Part shown: positions 32,409 through 46,075 of the stretch, piece by piece
Layout of the letters: the number at the start of each line of letters is the position of its first letter
How positions within the stretch are numbered: position 1 is the first letter of the stretch
Assembly: GCA_920105625.2 (NCBI GenBank)
Contig: OV050030.1
Coordinates: 111,520,814 to 111,584,813, forward strand
Reading direction: 5' to 3'
Length of the DNA: 64,000 nt
DNA from: Clusia tigrina
Lineage: Eukaryota; Arthropoda; Insecta; Diptera; Clusiidae
Made by a program: the position numbers and the translations under genes
The notes under the pieces: generated by a model
Told to the model about the DNA's origin: nothing
Database searches by the model: none
What the model saw: the letters and a program-made list of their open reading frames with translations, nothing else

Positions 32409-33370
32409 TTATACCCCTCCGCTGGTAGGAGGCGGCTCTTCTCCCGGTAGGATCACCACCTTCGTGATAGGTCGGGTTAGCATTCCACGTGCGGTCCGCA
32501 CATCCACAACACGCACTTTTCCATCGGTGACCCTGCCCAGCCGCCATTCTTGAGGCGCTAGGTTGTCTTCCCGCACAACCACTAACTCACCCACCTTGAC
32601 ATTCACTTGAGCCGTCCGCCACTTACTCCGCCGTTGACACTCGAGAAGATATTCGTTTTTCCACCTGACGCTGAATTGATGGGCCAGCGCCTCCAGTTTT
32701 TGCCATCGGTTCAAAATTGAGAGAAAGGGTGTTGTATCCGGAGGCTCAGCTGGTGCCAACAGTGGCGCACCCACCAAGATATGACCAGGCGTCAGCGCCT
32801 GGAGATCCGTGGGGTCCTCAGACAGAGCGCTGATAGGCCTAGAATTAAGACACGCCTCGATGCGCGCTAAGAGAGTCACAAATTCTTCAAACGTGTACTT
32901 AAGTTGCCCTGCCATGCGTTTGAAATGGTGCTTGAAACTCTTGAACGCTGCTTCCCAAAGGCCCCCCATATGTGGAGCGTGGGGGGATTAAAATCCCACT
33001 CGATCTGAGTATGAAAGTGACCCACCACGGTTCGGTCGCTGATTTCGCGGAGCACCCGCTGGAAATCAAGCCTCAACGCCTTTTCCGCGCCCACAAAGTT
33101 TCGACCATTGTCCGAGTGCATTTTCAAAGGACATCCCTGGCGGGCGATAAATCAAGACAATGCCGCAAGGAAGCCAGGAGTACTCAACTCGGTAGTCGCC
33201 TCAAGGTGAACTGCTCTCGTAGCGAAGCATACAAAGATGCAGACGAACCCCTTCGTAACGTGGCATGCCCGCCCTTTATAGTGCTTGATATCAAACGGCC
33301 CCGCGAAATCAACTCCAGTATGGGTAAAAGGACGTGTACATGTGGTACGTTCAACCGGAAGAGCTGCCAT
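32409..33370 (-). pseudogene. pol: BEL integrase core and DUF5641-type tail
   Basis: From 33370 the frame gives TRPFTHTGVDFAGPFDIKHY with the first catalytic aspartate. The frame of 33127-32876 gives MHSDNGRNFVGA with the second. After a shift near 32985, 32969-32409 gives GGLWEAAFKSFKHHFKRM, the region of the glutamate, then ARIEACLNSRPISAL. The tail (VGELVVVREDNLAPQEWRLG) is the BEL-specific C-terminal domain. At least two shifts separate the pieces. Confidence 0.85.
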
Positions 33371-33472
33371 GAGCTGCTGTTGTCGATGCTTCTTCCACAG
33401 AATACATGTCTTACATTGGAGAATTGTGCTTTTAATGAGCGTTTTCGCTTTTGGAATCCAATATTGGGCCCA

Positions 33473-34588
33473 TTAGTTGATTCCCCCGTGTAGGGACACC
33501 TGATGGATGAATTTCACCACTAGACGAGTAAAATGACCATAGTATGGCAGGAGGATCGGGTGTCTCTCCGAAAATGGCAAATGTGTAGTGAGCGCCAACC
33601 GACCATTTACGCGCAGAGTACCATCGGAGTGCACGAACGGATTCAAAGCCAAAAGCGAACTGGAGCTGGATATCGGCTCCCGTGCCACAAGTGCGCTGTA
33701 TTCTTTTGGGAAATACATTTTCTGCGCGAGCACAATAAGGCAAGTGGTCGTTTCAACGATTTCTCCCCGAGTAAGCGGAGACCCCCTGTCAGAAGTCGTG
33801 TCCCGATGTTTCACCGAACAGTGGCGCATAAAGCGGCGCACGAAACTCAACACTCGGAGGGCCCTAGAAAATGAGGAGAAGCGCAACATTGGGTCGTCCG
33901 CAGAGGACACATATACTACATGACACTTTGCAGGTCGTTGCTCTTCATCGGTTGCTAACAAGTTTTCGTCCAACGGAGGCGGCCACCGCTCCCGCTACTG
34001 CTGCAGCCAGGCCGGGCCTTCCCACCAGAGCTTGTTGTGGAGTAGTGCATCAGGTGCCACACCACGACTAGCTAAATATGCTGGGTTATCTTCTGAGCGG
34101 ACATGACGCCAGTTGTTCACACCTACTTTGCTGGTAATGGCAGTGACTCGATTCGCCACGAAGACTTTCCACACGTGGGGTGGCTTTCGCAGCCATGCCA
34201 ACACAATCGTAGAGTCGGACCAACAAAACAAGTTGTCATCTGAAATATTTAATACAGGTTTAAGAGGGAAAATCAACTCTGCTAAAAGTGTTGCCCCACA
34301 TAGTTCTAAACGTGGAAGAGAGATAGTTCTCAATGGGGCCACCCGCGATTTCGCCACTAGCAAATGGGTAGAGATGGAAATTTCACCTTTACACCGAACG
34401 TAAAGGGCTGCAGCATATGCCAGCTGAGAAGCATCACAGAAGGCGTGGAACTCAATATCGCGATCAGGTGCAGATCGTACCCAGCAAGGCACGCGTACTT
34501 GGGAGATTGCCTGAAACTGCGATAAGAAGTGTGTCCACCTTGTTAAAGTTGTAGGAGTAAGTTGCTCGTCCCAGCCTATTTGATCCAA
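33473..34588 (-). pseudogene. pol: BEL RNase H-like region and integrase zinc-binding region
   Basis: 34588-33995 contains the RNase H-like core with EFHAFCDASQLAYAAALYVR and FCWSDSTIVLAWL, and ends NKLWWEGPAWLQQ, as BEL polyproteins do before integrase. 33973-33473 continues with GRLALTTHLPFSERHPILLP and HGGIN. A stop and a shift lie near 33980-33995. The zinc-binding cysteines expected around 33370-33450 are in a neighbouring frame. Confidence 0.8.
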
Positions 34589-34599
34589 CCATATCTATT

Positions 34600-36202
34600 G
34601 CATCAAGATCTTAGCGGAGATGACAATAGGAGCCAACCATCCCGCTGGGTCGAACAGCTGTGCGATGACCGACAGGACTTTACGTTTGGTATATACGGCA
34701 ACGATTGGCAAAGCTGCCACGTGGAAATAAAAAGAATGCCAAAAGTGCGAGTGGTGCTGGTCTCCTCGAATTGGAGAAAATCTTCCCTAAACAGATGCCC
34801 TGGAGGCAAACCGGATAGAATTTCTGTAGAATTTGCTGCCCATTTTCGCATTGAGAACCCGTCTGAATCCAAGCTCTCAATCAGCTCATCCCAAGTGCGA
34901 AAGGCAGTAGCAATATCATGTGTACCCACTAGAGCGTCATCCACGTACATCGAACCAAGTAGCTCCTGAGAAGCCAATGGGAACCTGCACTCCATGTCGT
35001 CTGCCAATTGCAAAATGTCCTGATTGCAAGATAAGGAGCAGAATTCACGCCGACGGTGACCGTTTTCAATTCATAGTCAGAGATCTCGCTGTCGGGAGAT
35101 TCCCTAAACGCAATTCTCTGATATGATGCCTGGCTTGGCTCAACCAGAATCTGACGGTACATCTTTTGTATGTCCCCATTCAGGACATAGCGAAACATAC
35201 GCCACTGGATTATTAGCCGGGTCAGATCGGCTTGTAACACTGGCCCTGTGTGTAACACGTCATTCAAGCTGTCTGTGTTGGAAGTCGCCTGTGAGGCATT
35301 GAACACCACGCGAAGTTTGGTGGTTGTACTCTCTGGCTTAATCACTGCATGATGTGGCATGTAATAATGAGGCACAGGAGCTACTGACGGCGGTGGAACC
35401 TTGCGCATGTGATTTAATGTCAAGTATTCGAGTACCACAGCGTCGTATTGTCGCTTATCGGCCGGGCTCTTTACCAGCCGGTACTCATTGCGCTCAAATT
35501 GCCGAAGGGCAATATAGCGCCACGCTCCTAGAGACTTCTCCGGAACAAACCCTTGTTTGAACGGCAGAGAGACTATGTATCGCCCCGTAGCATCCCGACG
35601 AGTAGTCTGGTAGTAGAAATTAAGGCAGTCTTGATCAGTCTGGGACAGCTTTCGATCTTGCGGAGGCTGTTCCATTTCCCAGAGCTGTCGTAGAAGGTGG
35701 TCGAGCGAAGCAGTTTCAGACACTTGCACGCGAGTTGTGAAAGTGGATATCCGGTTATCCGGCAGAGACCCTGTAAGGATCCAGCCGAATACCGTTTCTT
35801 GGGTAACTAGTGACCCCACCTGGTTGCGCCGCAACCCATCAAGCAAGACCTGAGAGAAAAGATCCCCTCCGATTAACAAATCGACTTGGGTGGAGTGTGA
35901 AGTGCTTGAATCGGCTAACCTGAAATGTCTCAGTTTGTGTTGCTCTCCTTTACTCAATAGGAGCGGCGGCAGTTCACCTGTCAGTGTAGACAACACCAAA
36001 GCCGATACTTGGAGACGCACAGTGGCATCGTACCGCGACCCGATGGTGATATGGCATGCTTTGGTAACGGTGCCAGCAAGGGTATTGCTGACCCCCGATA
36101 CCTGGGCATGTGCTGAGTGCGCCGGCAGCTTAAGGCGCTTTTGGAATCCGAAACAAAGGACCCCTCAGAACCAGAATCTATATAGCCCGGGCTGTGTACC
36201 AT
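34600..36202 (-). pseudogene. pol: BEL protease and reverse transcriptase
   Basis: 36202-36020 shows the protease active site [11 protein letters not shown]. 36020-34929 gives the protease end (VDLLIGGDLFSQVLLDGLRR) and then RT with TTKLRVVFNASQ and YVLNGDIQKMYRQI. A shift near 35000 moves to 35013-34603, where the catalytic box is MYVDDALVG (about 34945). A further shift near 34720 breaks the RT end. BEL RTs typically carry YVDD, as here. It encodes reverse transcription of the element RNA but is broken in this copy. Confidence 0.85.
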
Positions 36203-37458
36203 ACTCCTTGATGTTTTATCGTGACTAAGGCCGTACCCAAGATAACACGATTGGAGAGGCGGCCACTTGAATGACTTGGACTCGGCCCCGCCCTATCTGC
36301 CGGACGCGCTACCTGCGCAGTGTGGTAAGAAGACTTGGGTACGGGTGGATGGACCAGAGAGGAGCGTCCATTTGAATTGGAGCGCCCCCTCCCCGATGTG
36401 GATGGTGGGTTTGGCGTCGCAGCGGTTGGACGACCCCGTGGCGAGTCCGTATGCAGCAGAGTGAGGTGCCGCTCCCGACAGGTGGAGCACGAAAAGGAGC
36501 TGGGGCAATTCGCCACTCTATGTGAAGCTGACAAGCAATTCACACAACAACGCGTGTTTGCGCACAAGCTCCACCGAGCTGATACGGTGGCGGCCTGGAA
36601 CGCAGGACAATTTCGCACCGAGTGTGCAGACCGCCTGCACACTTTGCACCCTTGCGGAGTAAGACTTACTGGATGGGTTTGCACCCGTGCTGTTCGCGGT
36701 TGATGCGGCTGAACCCTTATTTGTGATGAACTTGAGCCTTGCGAGCGGAGATCCGAAATCGCCTCGAGTGTATGAAACCGCAGTGACAAGAAGTCATCCA
36801 TCGCCTTCCATTCTGGAATATCTGCGCGGCCCCCCATCGTATGTTCCCACAGGGACAGTGTGAGCTCAGGCAGCCGCATGGAGCACAAGTATACTAAAAT
36901 GGCATCCCAACTCGCAACGTCGATGCCGTAAGACGTCAGTGCAGCGATACAGTTACCGATGTCATGCTGTAGGCGTTTAATTTCCCCACCATCTTCTCTT
37001 CTAACCGGGTCAAGGCCCAACAGTGTCTTCAATTGGTTGTTGATCTGGATGCGCTTGTTGTCGTAGCGCTCCAGTAAGTTTTCCCACACTTGCTGAAAAC
37101 CCACCTCAGTAATTGGAATTTTGGAGACAATTTCATGTGGTTCTCCCCGGGTCTTAAGGGACAAATGGTAGAATTTCTCCGCATTAGACACCCGCGTATT
37201 GTTAATGAATAGTGCTGTAAACATGTCACGAAACGTTGGCCATGCAGCATAACTCCCTTCAAAGGGAGGGATATCACAAGGGGGTACGTGGATGCTGTGC
37301 GCCAATGATAAAAATGGCTCCCCTGTAGTTGGAACGGGAGTTGCCTGCTCTAAACGTTGTCTCGCTTCCGCGATCAAAATACGACCCCGCTTAAAAGTAT
37401 CAAAGCTTGACTCAAACCGCTGTCCGATTGACTCTAACAGTGATTCACCGTCTTTCAT
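36178..37458 (-). CDS. gag: BEL gag, open frame of 426 codons
   Basis: The frame starts at an ATG (37458) and has a capsid region of DUF1759 type ([19 protein letters not shown] near residue 75, then [12 protein letters not shown] and TLLGLDPV). Three cysteine-rich motifs follow: [14 protein letters not shown] near 285, [14 protein letters not shown] near 325 and [13 protein letters not shown] near 345. It runs into the protease region, where the frame closes at 36178. No internal stop. The frame is the best preserved part of this element and is GC-richer than the array, so the insertion is probably more recent than J2 decay. Confidence 0.8.
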   Translation of the reverse strand: MKDGESLLESIGQRFESSFDTFKRGRILIAEARQRLEQATPVPTTGEPFLSLAHSIHVPPCDIPPFEGSYAAWPTFRDMFTALFINNTRVSNAEKFYHLSLKTRGEPHEIVSKIPITEVGFQQVWENLLERYDNKRIQINNQLKTLLGLDPVRREDGGEIKRLQHDIGNCIAALTSYGIDVASWDAILVYLCSMRLPELTLSLWEHTMGGRADIPEWKAMDDFLSLRFHTLEAISDLRSQGSSSSQIRVQPHQPRTARVQTHPVSLTPQGCKVCRRSAHSVRNCPAFQAATVSARWSLCANTRCCVNCLSASHRVANCPSSFSCSTCRERHLTLLHTDSPRGRPTAATPNPPSTSGRGRSNSNGRSSLVHPPVPKSSYHTAQVARPADRAGPSPSHSSGRLSNRVILGTALVTIKHQGVWYTARAI

Positions 37459-37560
37459 GACCCGCGCCTCGGAATGAAAACGATGGAACGCAGAGATAGG
37501 CCGACAACATGGCGCCGCAGGTACCAGGCGAAAGCCACCTGAACGTTAGGATTCGGAGTG

Positions 37561-38142
<582 letters not shown>

Positions 38143-38282
38143 TGCTATCCATCGTCCGTCTGTAGCCTAGACCTAAAGACAGAATATGATATAAACATAG
38201 AATTCAGCAATATGAAAGACATCTCCACAAAGATAATATATAATATTGCGTTATACGGAAACAATATTGCCATTCTTTAACT

Positions 38283-41116
38283 TATGCCATTTGAATTCCA
38301 ATGACAATGGTAAATCGCATAAGTCAACACAAAAATGAGCTCAAACTATTTCTCAACGATAACTCAATAGATTTGATGCTAATTTCTGAAACTCACCTTA
38401 CTCAGAAAAACTGTGTCCAGATAGCGGGATACAAAGTTTATGACACCAAACACCCCGGTGGCAAAGCACGTGGTGGAACAGTCATTCTGACCAAGAATAT
38501 TATAAAGCAATTCCCAATGCAAGGATACTGTACGATTATTTACAAGCGAATAATACGTCAAAGGCTTGACAGTATCAGCCATCTATTGCCCACCCAGGTT
38601 TAATATAGATGAGCAGCAATACAAACAATTCTTTAGTACTCTCGATGCTAAGTTCATTGCTGCTGGAGACTTTAATGCAAAACATACTCATTGGGGCTCA
38701 CGTTTAGTAACTCTCAAGGGCAGAAAGCTCTTCTCTACTATAAATGCTCTTGGTCTTAATGTCTTGTCCAATGGTAAGCCTACATACTGGCCATCCGACA
38801 AACAGAAGATTCCAGATCTTATTGACTTCGCCATCACTAGAGGTAAAAATAATGTACACTCTCTTGTGCATTGCTCTCTGGAGCTGTCCTCTGACCACAC
38901 TCCCACAATAATAACTATCTTTTCTGAAAACTCCTATCAGAAAAACGTGAGTGGTAGTTTTGACTACAAGAATACAGACTGGCTTAAATATAAGATGTTC
39001 ATAAATTCACATCTTGAAATAAAGACCTCCCTAAAGTCTGAGCAGGAAATAAACTCCGCTATTTTCAATTTCACTCAATTGCTATCTCAAACAGTAAAAA
39101 TTGCTACACCACGTTCTAAATCTCAAACCCAAGACTTTCTGAAGCTCCTCTCCGAAAAAAGATCTCTTAGGAGAGAATGGCAATTGCAGAGATCACCTTC
39201 TCTGAAGAAGAAACTGAATGAATGTACTAAAAAACTGCATCACCTTCTAAAAGAAAGGAAACCTCCGAGTTTCACTAGTTTGTAGAGACCCTCTGTCCTA
39301 CAGGAGCCTCAAGTTATTCTCTATGGCGAACGGCCAAAAACTCGAAAAAACCCATTCAAATGGAGTCACCAATACGCTTTCCCAACGGCAACTGGGCAAG
39401 AAGTGATGCAGAAAAGGGAATAGCATTCGCAAATCATTTGGAGCAAGTTTTCACCCCTAATATTGCTAGTTCCGACCGTTCTCTAACGGCGGTTGATGCT
39501 ATCCCTAGCGTCAATGGTATCTCGATTGCCAAAAAGGAGCTGACAAACGCTATCAAAGAACTCAATGCCAAAAAGTCTCCAGGGCGTGATCTGATTACGG
39601 GCCAAATGATAAAAGATCTCCCAGCAATAGCCACAGTGCATCTCTTGCATATATTAAATGCTATAATACGCACTGGATTCTTTAGTTACTCATGGAAAAT
39701 TTCCCAAATTACCATGATTCCCAAAGCTGGAAAGGACCCAACAAGCGTCTCTTCCTACATACAGACCAATTCTTCTGCTATCAATTTTTTCAAAACTCTT
39801 TGAAAGTTTGATAATAAAGCATATTAAAGACGTTGTAAAACAGTCTAATGTTATACCAAACCACCAGTTTGGGTTTAGAGAAAAACACAGTACTATCGAA
39901 CAAGTTCATCGCATTGTAAACCCTATACAAGCAACGTTCGAAAAGAATCAATTCTGTTCCGCAGTTTTTCTCGACATCACTCAGGCATTTGATAAGGTGT
40001 GGCACGAAGGAATCTTGCACAAACCGAGATGTATGCTACCTCTTAGCATCTACACATTGCTCGAAAGCTATCTCTCAGGTAGACGCTTTGTGGTGAAACA
40101 AAAAAGCTTCATCTCAGATGAATACCCTATACAAGCTGGTGTACCGCAAGGCAGCGGATTAGGCCCCATGCTCTATACGTTGTTCACTGTAGATATGCCA
40201 ACAAACGGCAAGACTATCACCTATACTTTTGCCGATGACACAGCCATATTGTGTACTCACACAAATCCGAAAGACGCGTCAAAACTTCTCCAAATACACG
40301 TCAACATGCTTCAGGAATGGCTTTACCACTGGAGAATCGAAGTCAATGAGTCGAAATGCGTTCATGTCACATTCACTCTATGCAGGAGTACTTTCCCCCC
40401 TGTGCAAATTAACACCAAGCCGATCCCTCAGGCGACAGAAACTAAATATCTAGGAATGCATTTAGATCGCAGACTTACTTGGGCAAAGCATATAAGTGCA
40501 AAAATTACTCAGATTAAACTCAAAATAAACGAGCTAAACTGGCTTTTGAACAGGCAGTCCAAGCTCAAATTGGACTTTAAAGTTCTACAAAGTCATTATC
40601 AAGCCCATATGCACCTACGGTATCCAACTGTGGGGTACTGCTTCACCCTCAAATGTCGAAAAGCTGCAAAAAGCCCAATCGAAAATCCTTCGAATGATTA
40701 CCAATGCTACTTGGTACATCAAAAACGTTAACATCCACAGAGATTTACATATCCCGTATGTAACTAAAGAAGTTTCCCGACTTGCTGAATCTTAGTTAGC
40801 AAAGCTAGACAAGCATCCCAATGCATTAGCGAGGCGCCTACTACAGCATCAAGGACACACCCGCCTGAAAAGGATGGACGTGATGCGCTTAGCAACAAAC
40901 TAGATTTTAAGCTTATTCATTACGCTATTATTTAAGTATTGCGCTACTTATTTTCATATACCATAACTCCTCAAAGCATTGGCACTGGGAAGTTGGTAAT
41001 GATTGATATGAATTTAAAAGTGAAATGTTAAATATACTATGAAGATTTATTGTTAGTTCTAAGATATTTTTTAGAAGATTCAATAAAATATATGTATAAA
41101 TAAAAAAAATAAAAAA
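38283..41116 (+). mobile_element. Jockey-like non-LTR retrotransposon, 5'-truncated at ORF2 start
   Basis: It is flanked by an 11-bp duplication (ATTCTTTAACT at 38272-38282, ATTGTTTAACT at 41117-41127), and the empty site attgtttaactcgcaacc is seen at 1524. The endonuclease is readable with LISETHLT (38379), AAGDFNAKHTHWG (38661) and SSDHTPTIITI (38889). The RT starts near 39360, with KKSPGRDLITGQMIK, IFLDITQAFDK-type palm at 39967, GVPQGSGLGPMLY and the FADD box at 40228. The end is AATAAAATATATG followed by A-rich repeats. Frameshifts near 38600, 39285 and 39790 and a later shift near 40610 disable it. Confidence 0.9.
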
Positions 41117-41336
41117 ATTGTTTAACTCGCAACCACATGTTTTTAATACAATCCAGTGATTCGAACCAAAAACTCACTTTTGTAACAATATATTACGACA
41201 TTTCTCTCCTCGAAAACCCGGCCATGGTTCACATTGATATACAAATTAAAATGTTTCGTTTCTAGGTTACAATAATATAGCTACATTCCATGAAGAACAT
41301 TTGTAATTATAAGGAACAGTTTTGTTTATGTTGTAC

Positions 41337-41815
41337 CTCTTTTTCATTTTCTTTGAGTTCGGCTTCTTTCTCTTTTACTCATTGCACAAACATTTAACGA
41401 ACTTCTTCTTTTGCTTGTAACTCGGCCAAGTGATTTGATCGTTTAGTTTCAAAAATCTTCTGAAATTCAGCCTAGAAAAAGATTATCATACAGTAACAAA
41501 ATAGTCGGATTGAAATTATTTATACTTACTGGTTTGTGTTTTTACTATCAACATCACAAAAGCCCATTTGTTCGAGACGTTTCTGTCGTTAAAGCTCATA
41601 ATGACGAGAATGTGTTTTCTCACGCATATCTTCCATATTAGTACGGATGAACATTTCACGTAGTTTAACAAAATCGCAATGTATCTCGTTTTCTACTTGG
41701 ACTGTATCCCATGGATACTGCCGAGCTCTAATCAACTTATCGCCTACTTTAATAAACTCGGTACTGCCAACCACAACATGTGAATTCATGTTTGTATTGC
41801 GACTGAATGGCCTCT
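41337..41815 (-). pseudogene. Septin fragment, domain and coiled-coil exons, unit 3
   Basis: Best preserved copy. The domain exon (41530 to about 41810) reads [20 protein letters not shown], then [16 protein letters not shown] and [17 protein letters not shown], then a TAA, then RQKRLEQMGFCDVDS. The GTAAGT donor is at 41529-41524. The acceptor CTAG leads into exon 41471-41337 with AEFQKIFETKRSNHLAELQ and VKEKEAELKENEKE before a GTACAA donor. Compared with septins, a few residues are missing between MNSH and VVVGS and the usual YPWG is YPWD. One TAA in place of a Tyr codon (tgagctttaacgacag) and one TGA in the coiled coil break it. Confidence 0.8.
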
Positions 41816-41829
41816 GCAGGGTCAGGAAT

Positions 41830-42085
41830 TACTAGAATATCTTGGATTGAACTAGTCTGATATCCGCCTTCCGCAAAAAATCGCAAATTGCGTTTAGCTT
41901 ACTAATAGGAGCGATACCAAACTCCTCCCATTTTGGACATAAGATCGTTGTGACCAATTCCAACAAATATACTAAAGCTGTTTTTTTTACCCGATAATAT
42001 CTCTCCATCTAAATTGAATATTTATACAAGTTCCAACCTACAGCGACTGCGGTAACGCCGAAGGATTTGTGGAGCCTTTTATCCT
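41830..42085 (-). pseudogene. HARBI1-like transposase fragment, unit 3
   Basis: Same as in units 1, 2 and 4, with a small deletion upstream of the RYYRVNKT stretch (the ttttaaagacaattacacaa segment is missing). It is joined to the septin at the same base as in the other units. Confidence 0.5.
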
Positions 42086-42269
42086 ATCCTTACTGCCTCA
42101 ACTACTTCTTCATTCAAAAGTCGTCTGAGTTCAATGCTCACATTTAGGCATTTTTAGATTTAATTTTTTTTATATTAATAACTTTTATTTTTCACTAAAT
42201 CACAAAAGGAAAATATCAAAAACTACTAAACAGCTGAAACGTACAATAGAGCTTCGTTAAAAAATTATT

Positions 42270-44950
42270 TAGTTTGCTGGTGAATATAATTTTGATGTGA
42301 TTCCTTTAATAAAAGCCAAATTTCATGAAACTAAAATCCACATTTATGACGAGGCAAATTATAAAAACGTGGTTAAAGAACTAAGTGACAAGAAAAACAA
42401 CTACTACATATTCCAACTTAAAAGTAGCAAAGGCGCCAAAGCAATTTGATTCTACTGAAATCAAAGACGGTTTCAAAACAATATGTTTTTTGGCTACTTC
42501 TGTCTACAATAATAAAAATAAATTACCTAAACCGCTGCTTAGAGGTTGAGAAGCCTCACAAGCAAAGTGGACCCATGCAATGCTTGAACTGCCAAGAATA
42601 TGGGCATACAAAAACTTACTGCACATTACCAAACGCTTGCATAATATGTGGCGACTTACACGCGTCTTCTACTTGTAGCAAGTCAAGAAATGCAACAATT
42701 GTGTCGGTAACCATATTTCGAATTATAGAGGTGGCGCGCTTTTCACAGCACTGAAACAAAAACGTATACCTCAGTGCAAATTTACTTTTTCACATCCGAA
42801 ATATGCAGCAAAAACAAACAACGTACGCAGATATAGTAAAGTCAACCCTGCCTCAACAAAAACAAAATGATCCATTGAAAAATAGCTTGTAACAAACACT
42901 CCAAACACTTCAACCTGCTTATGTGTGGAATGCAAGGCATTATGCATAAAATTATAACAAATAAATCACTGCAAATGCAAGCGTTGCTGTCGAAGCCATG
43001 AATACCATCAACTTTTGCCATTGGAATGCAAACGACCTTCGTCAACACAAACTGGAAATTGAAAGCTTCTTCAATAGAAACCAGATAGACATATGCTGTT
43101 TTCCGAAACGCCTCTGACCCAAAAGAACTGCTTCAGAAGTAAACGCTACAATTTTTATGACATAAAACATCCCAAACGAAAAGCCTGTGGGGAACTGGAA
43201 TTCTTATAAGAACAGGACTTATCACCACGTTCTAGAAGACACTAGTGAAAACTATTTGCTAAGCTCATCTATCTACTTAGAAGAACTTGTGGGCAACATA
43301 ACAATTGCCGCTTTATATTGTCCACCAGGATTCACAGTTATGGAACAAAATTTTAAAGACTTTTCTTTATCTTGGTCATTGATTCTTAACAGTAAGCGAT
43401 TTTAACGCTAGACTCACATAGTGGGCATCAAGGGTCATCACGCAGACAGGCAAGAAACTGCAGTCAGTTCCTGCAAACATGAGACTGGATGTGATATATA
43501 CTCGAACCAATATATTGGCCTTTACAAAAAATACCAGATCTAATCGTCCTTTGTGTGTCCAAGAAAAAAAACCTAACCCAACTCACAGCAGTATATTCGT
43601 ATGACCTGTCGTCTGCTCACTCACCAATAATAATCACAATCGAAACGAAAGCTCAGACGAATATAGCAAGAACACAGATCTTAAACAAAGTAACATCAAT
43701 GTTATAAGAACGTAGTGAAACGGCATTTCTTAGAGAAATTTGCATCAAATGAAAATAAAGACTACTCCCTATGGAAAGGTACTAAGCACTTTAAACGGCC
43801 AATCCAGTCAGAACCACTCCTATATCTGCTTGTTAACAGATGTGCCAGGAGCGATGCGGAAAAAGAGCCAGCATTCGATTACTTAAAAAAAAGTATTCAC
43901 TTGCAACAAAACACTAGGGGTCCAAAAGCCAAAGTTAACTGGAAAGTCAAGTGGTCATCCGATTGTTCTTAAGCTTGAAAAAATCTATATACTATAAAAC
44001 ATGAGATGAATCCCAACAAAGCGCTCAGCCTTGCCCAAACCACCCCGAAGATGATTATTGAAGGACGTCACAAAGTAGATTTGTATAGACCTAAAAGTCT
44101 TCTGCCAATGATATTAAAATTATTTGAAAAATTGCTACTAGATGAAATCCTATCCATAACACTCAACAATTTCATAGCACCAATTTGGTGTACGAGACAG
44201 ACACATTGCAACGGTAATAATTGTTCTGAATAGTTTCCGGCTCGACAGTCTAATCTTCACAATTAGAATGCTTTTGACCAGGAAGCGTCCTCGGACCAAT
44301 TCTTTATGTGCTACATACTTCGGATATGCAATATCCAATGATCCAATACAACAACCTAAACATTTGCGATGCCACAGCAATCTTAAGCGCACAAGGCAAA
44401 TGACAAATAAAAGTCAACGGGACCAAATGTATACAAATCACATTTACTATGAGATACATGTCCAGCAATAAATATAAATAATCAAGCTATTCTCCAACAC
44501 ACCTGGTGAAATATCTTGGTATTCACATAGACCAGCGATTAACCTGGTAAACATATAGAGGCAGAAGTGAAACTATTCTGGATACATCGAAAAATTAAAG
44601 GAGCACCTTAAAATATGAAAATTTACATATTAATAATGATCTTCCAATACATATTATATAAGAGGAAATATACTAAATAAAGTTTACCTTCTAAAATTGG
44701 AAAGCCACCCCAATAAGCTAGCTAGAAATTGGGTGCTGTATTCAGGACCCAAATATATAAGAAATATATTATAGATCCTACCAAACACACATATATGAAT
44801 CATATATAAAATAATGAATTAATTAATTAACAAACTAACATATTTAAAAAAATATTTGTTCTAAGCATTGGCAAGAAACATAGAAGTTTTATTAACTCGT
44901 AAGATTTCAAAACTTATTGTTAGATTCTTTCGAAGGATTCAATAAATAAT
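42270..44950 (+). pseudogene. J2 element (Jockey-like), unit 3, most complete uninterrupted copy
   Basis: Gag relics start near 42275, with zinc knuckles CLNCQEYGHTKTYC and CIICGDLHASSTC at about 42580-42680 and a third in another frame. Endonuclease relics follow at 43187-43640 (ALYCPPGFTV, HADRQE). RT relics (NPNKALSLAQTTPKM at 44008, DLYRPKSLLPMILKLF at 44077) are present, with an RT segment missing compared with unit 1. The tail at 44925-44955 (ttcgaaggattcaataaataa) matches 18125-18150. This uninterrupted copy is the best template for a consensus. Confidence 0.7.
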
Positions 44951-45028
44951 AATGAAAAAATGCAAGGGGCCTTATAAAAATTGTTAAAATAAATAAATAA
45001 TAATTGTTAACATTATTAAATAATAATT

Positions 45029-45200
45029 TTATTTCTTTTTACTCTTGCCTAGAGTAAGTGTGTGATGTCAAACTGCCAACTGTGTTTTTCGCCGATTAAA
45101 CCTTCGATAAAATCTTCTTCCAGTTTTTTTTGGAGATTCCTCAAGTTTGTGTTTTTCATCTGTGTAATCCCGTTCTAATTTCTGGAATTTTGATATGCAA
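45029..45200 (-). pseudogene. Septin last exon, unit 4
   Basis: Counterpart of 18225-18396 with the same acceptor and the same terminal LGKSKKK and TAA. Minus-strand reading gives LEESPKK and the KRRKT-type basic end in slightly altered form. Small insertions and deletions shift the frame in the middle. The next septin exons of this unit are at 56546-57010. Confidence 0.65.
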
Positions 45201-45983
45201 CTGAAATGGAGCACAATTTATCAACTAAATTAGAACATTATGAAACAATCAGAGAAAAGAGAGAGAACTTAATTGTACATGTGGAAATATGCCAACTATT
45301 TTCAAATTTGGTTGAAATGCTACTTTTTACAAGATAGCTAATGAAAATATTATTATATTATCATAAATAATTTAGATTTTTTTTAGAATAATTGGTATTT
45401 ACAAAAAGCGGTTCCAACCAAAGTTTTTTCTTGAGATTATGATAAAGGGGCGGTTCACAATTCCGCTTCTTGTCACTAAAAGTACGCTAGATTTAAAATG
45501 GTGAATAATTAAAAGTTTATTGGGTAATCTAGGAAATATAACTAAGAAGACTGATGAGATGATAACCATTTGTAATTCGTCCATATTTTGCCTCTAAAAA
45601 AACTTTGTTCAATACCAAGCTTTAGAAGTATTTCCTATAATACGACGAACAAATATCAAAAATGTTACTTTCCAATTTAAAACGTAGTATTTAAATGCGT
45701 TCCAATATCTCGTTCTCGTTAATACCAATTGAATAAGTAATGAGTTATTTTCTCATGCTATCTCCTGTGTCTAACTATTTCATACTACTCGCAATATCCG
45801 ATGATGCTACCACCTTTTCATCATTAAGCAAACTTCTCGTAGAGACGTAGTAATGGTGAAAGTTGTGAATTCTTGTATTCAATTAAACTTTGTCAAATCT
45901 TTAACTTTACAAGAAAAAAAAGGATTTAGTAAATTTGGGCAATTGTTTTTTTTCAACTACCAGGCGTAGCAGGTGCTGTAGAC
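45201..45983. other. Septin intron spacer of unit 4, no gene
   Basis: It parallels 18397-19146 of unit 2 over its whole length. Immediately left of the TA tract there is an extra taccaggcgtagcaggtgct not found in units 1 or 2. I see no coding or RNA gene. Confidence 0.5.
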
Positions 45984-45988
45984 ATATA

Positions 45989-46073
<85 letters not shown>
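45984..46073. repeat. (TA)n microsatellite, left of LOA element
   Basis: About 90 bp of TA. It is the left part of the unit 4 tract; the LOA element and Helitron-2 separate it from 50279-50441 and 56089-56122. Confidence 0.95.

Positions 46074-46075
<2 letters not shown>

Noticed and set aside
32100..32553. Plus-strand frames with gcc-rich codons at the BEL 3' end
   Set aside because: They are antisense to the integrase tail or in non-coding sequence, and have no homology I recognise.
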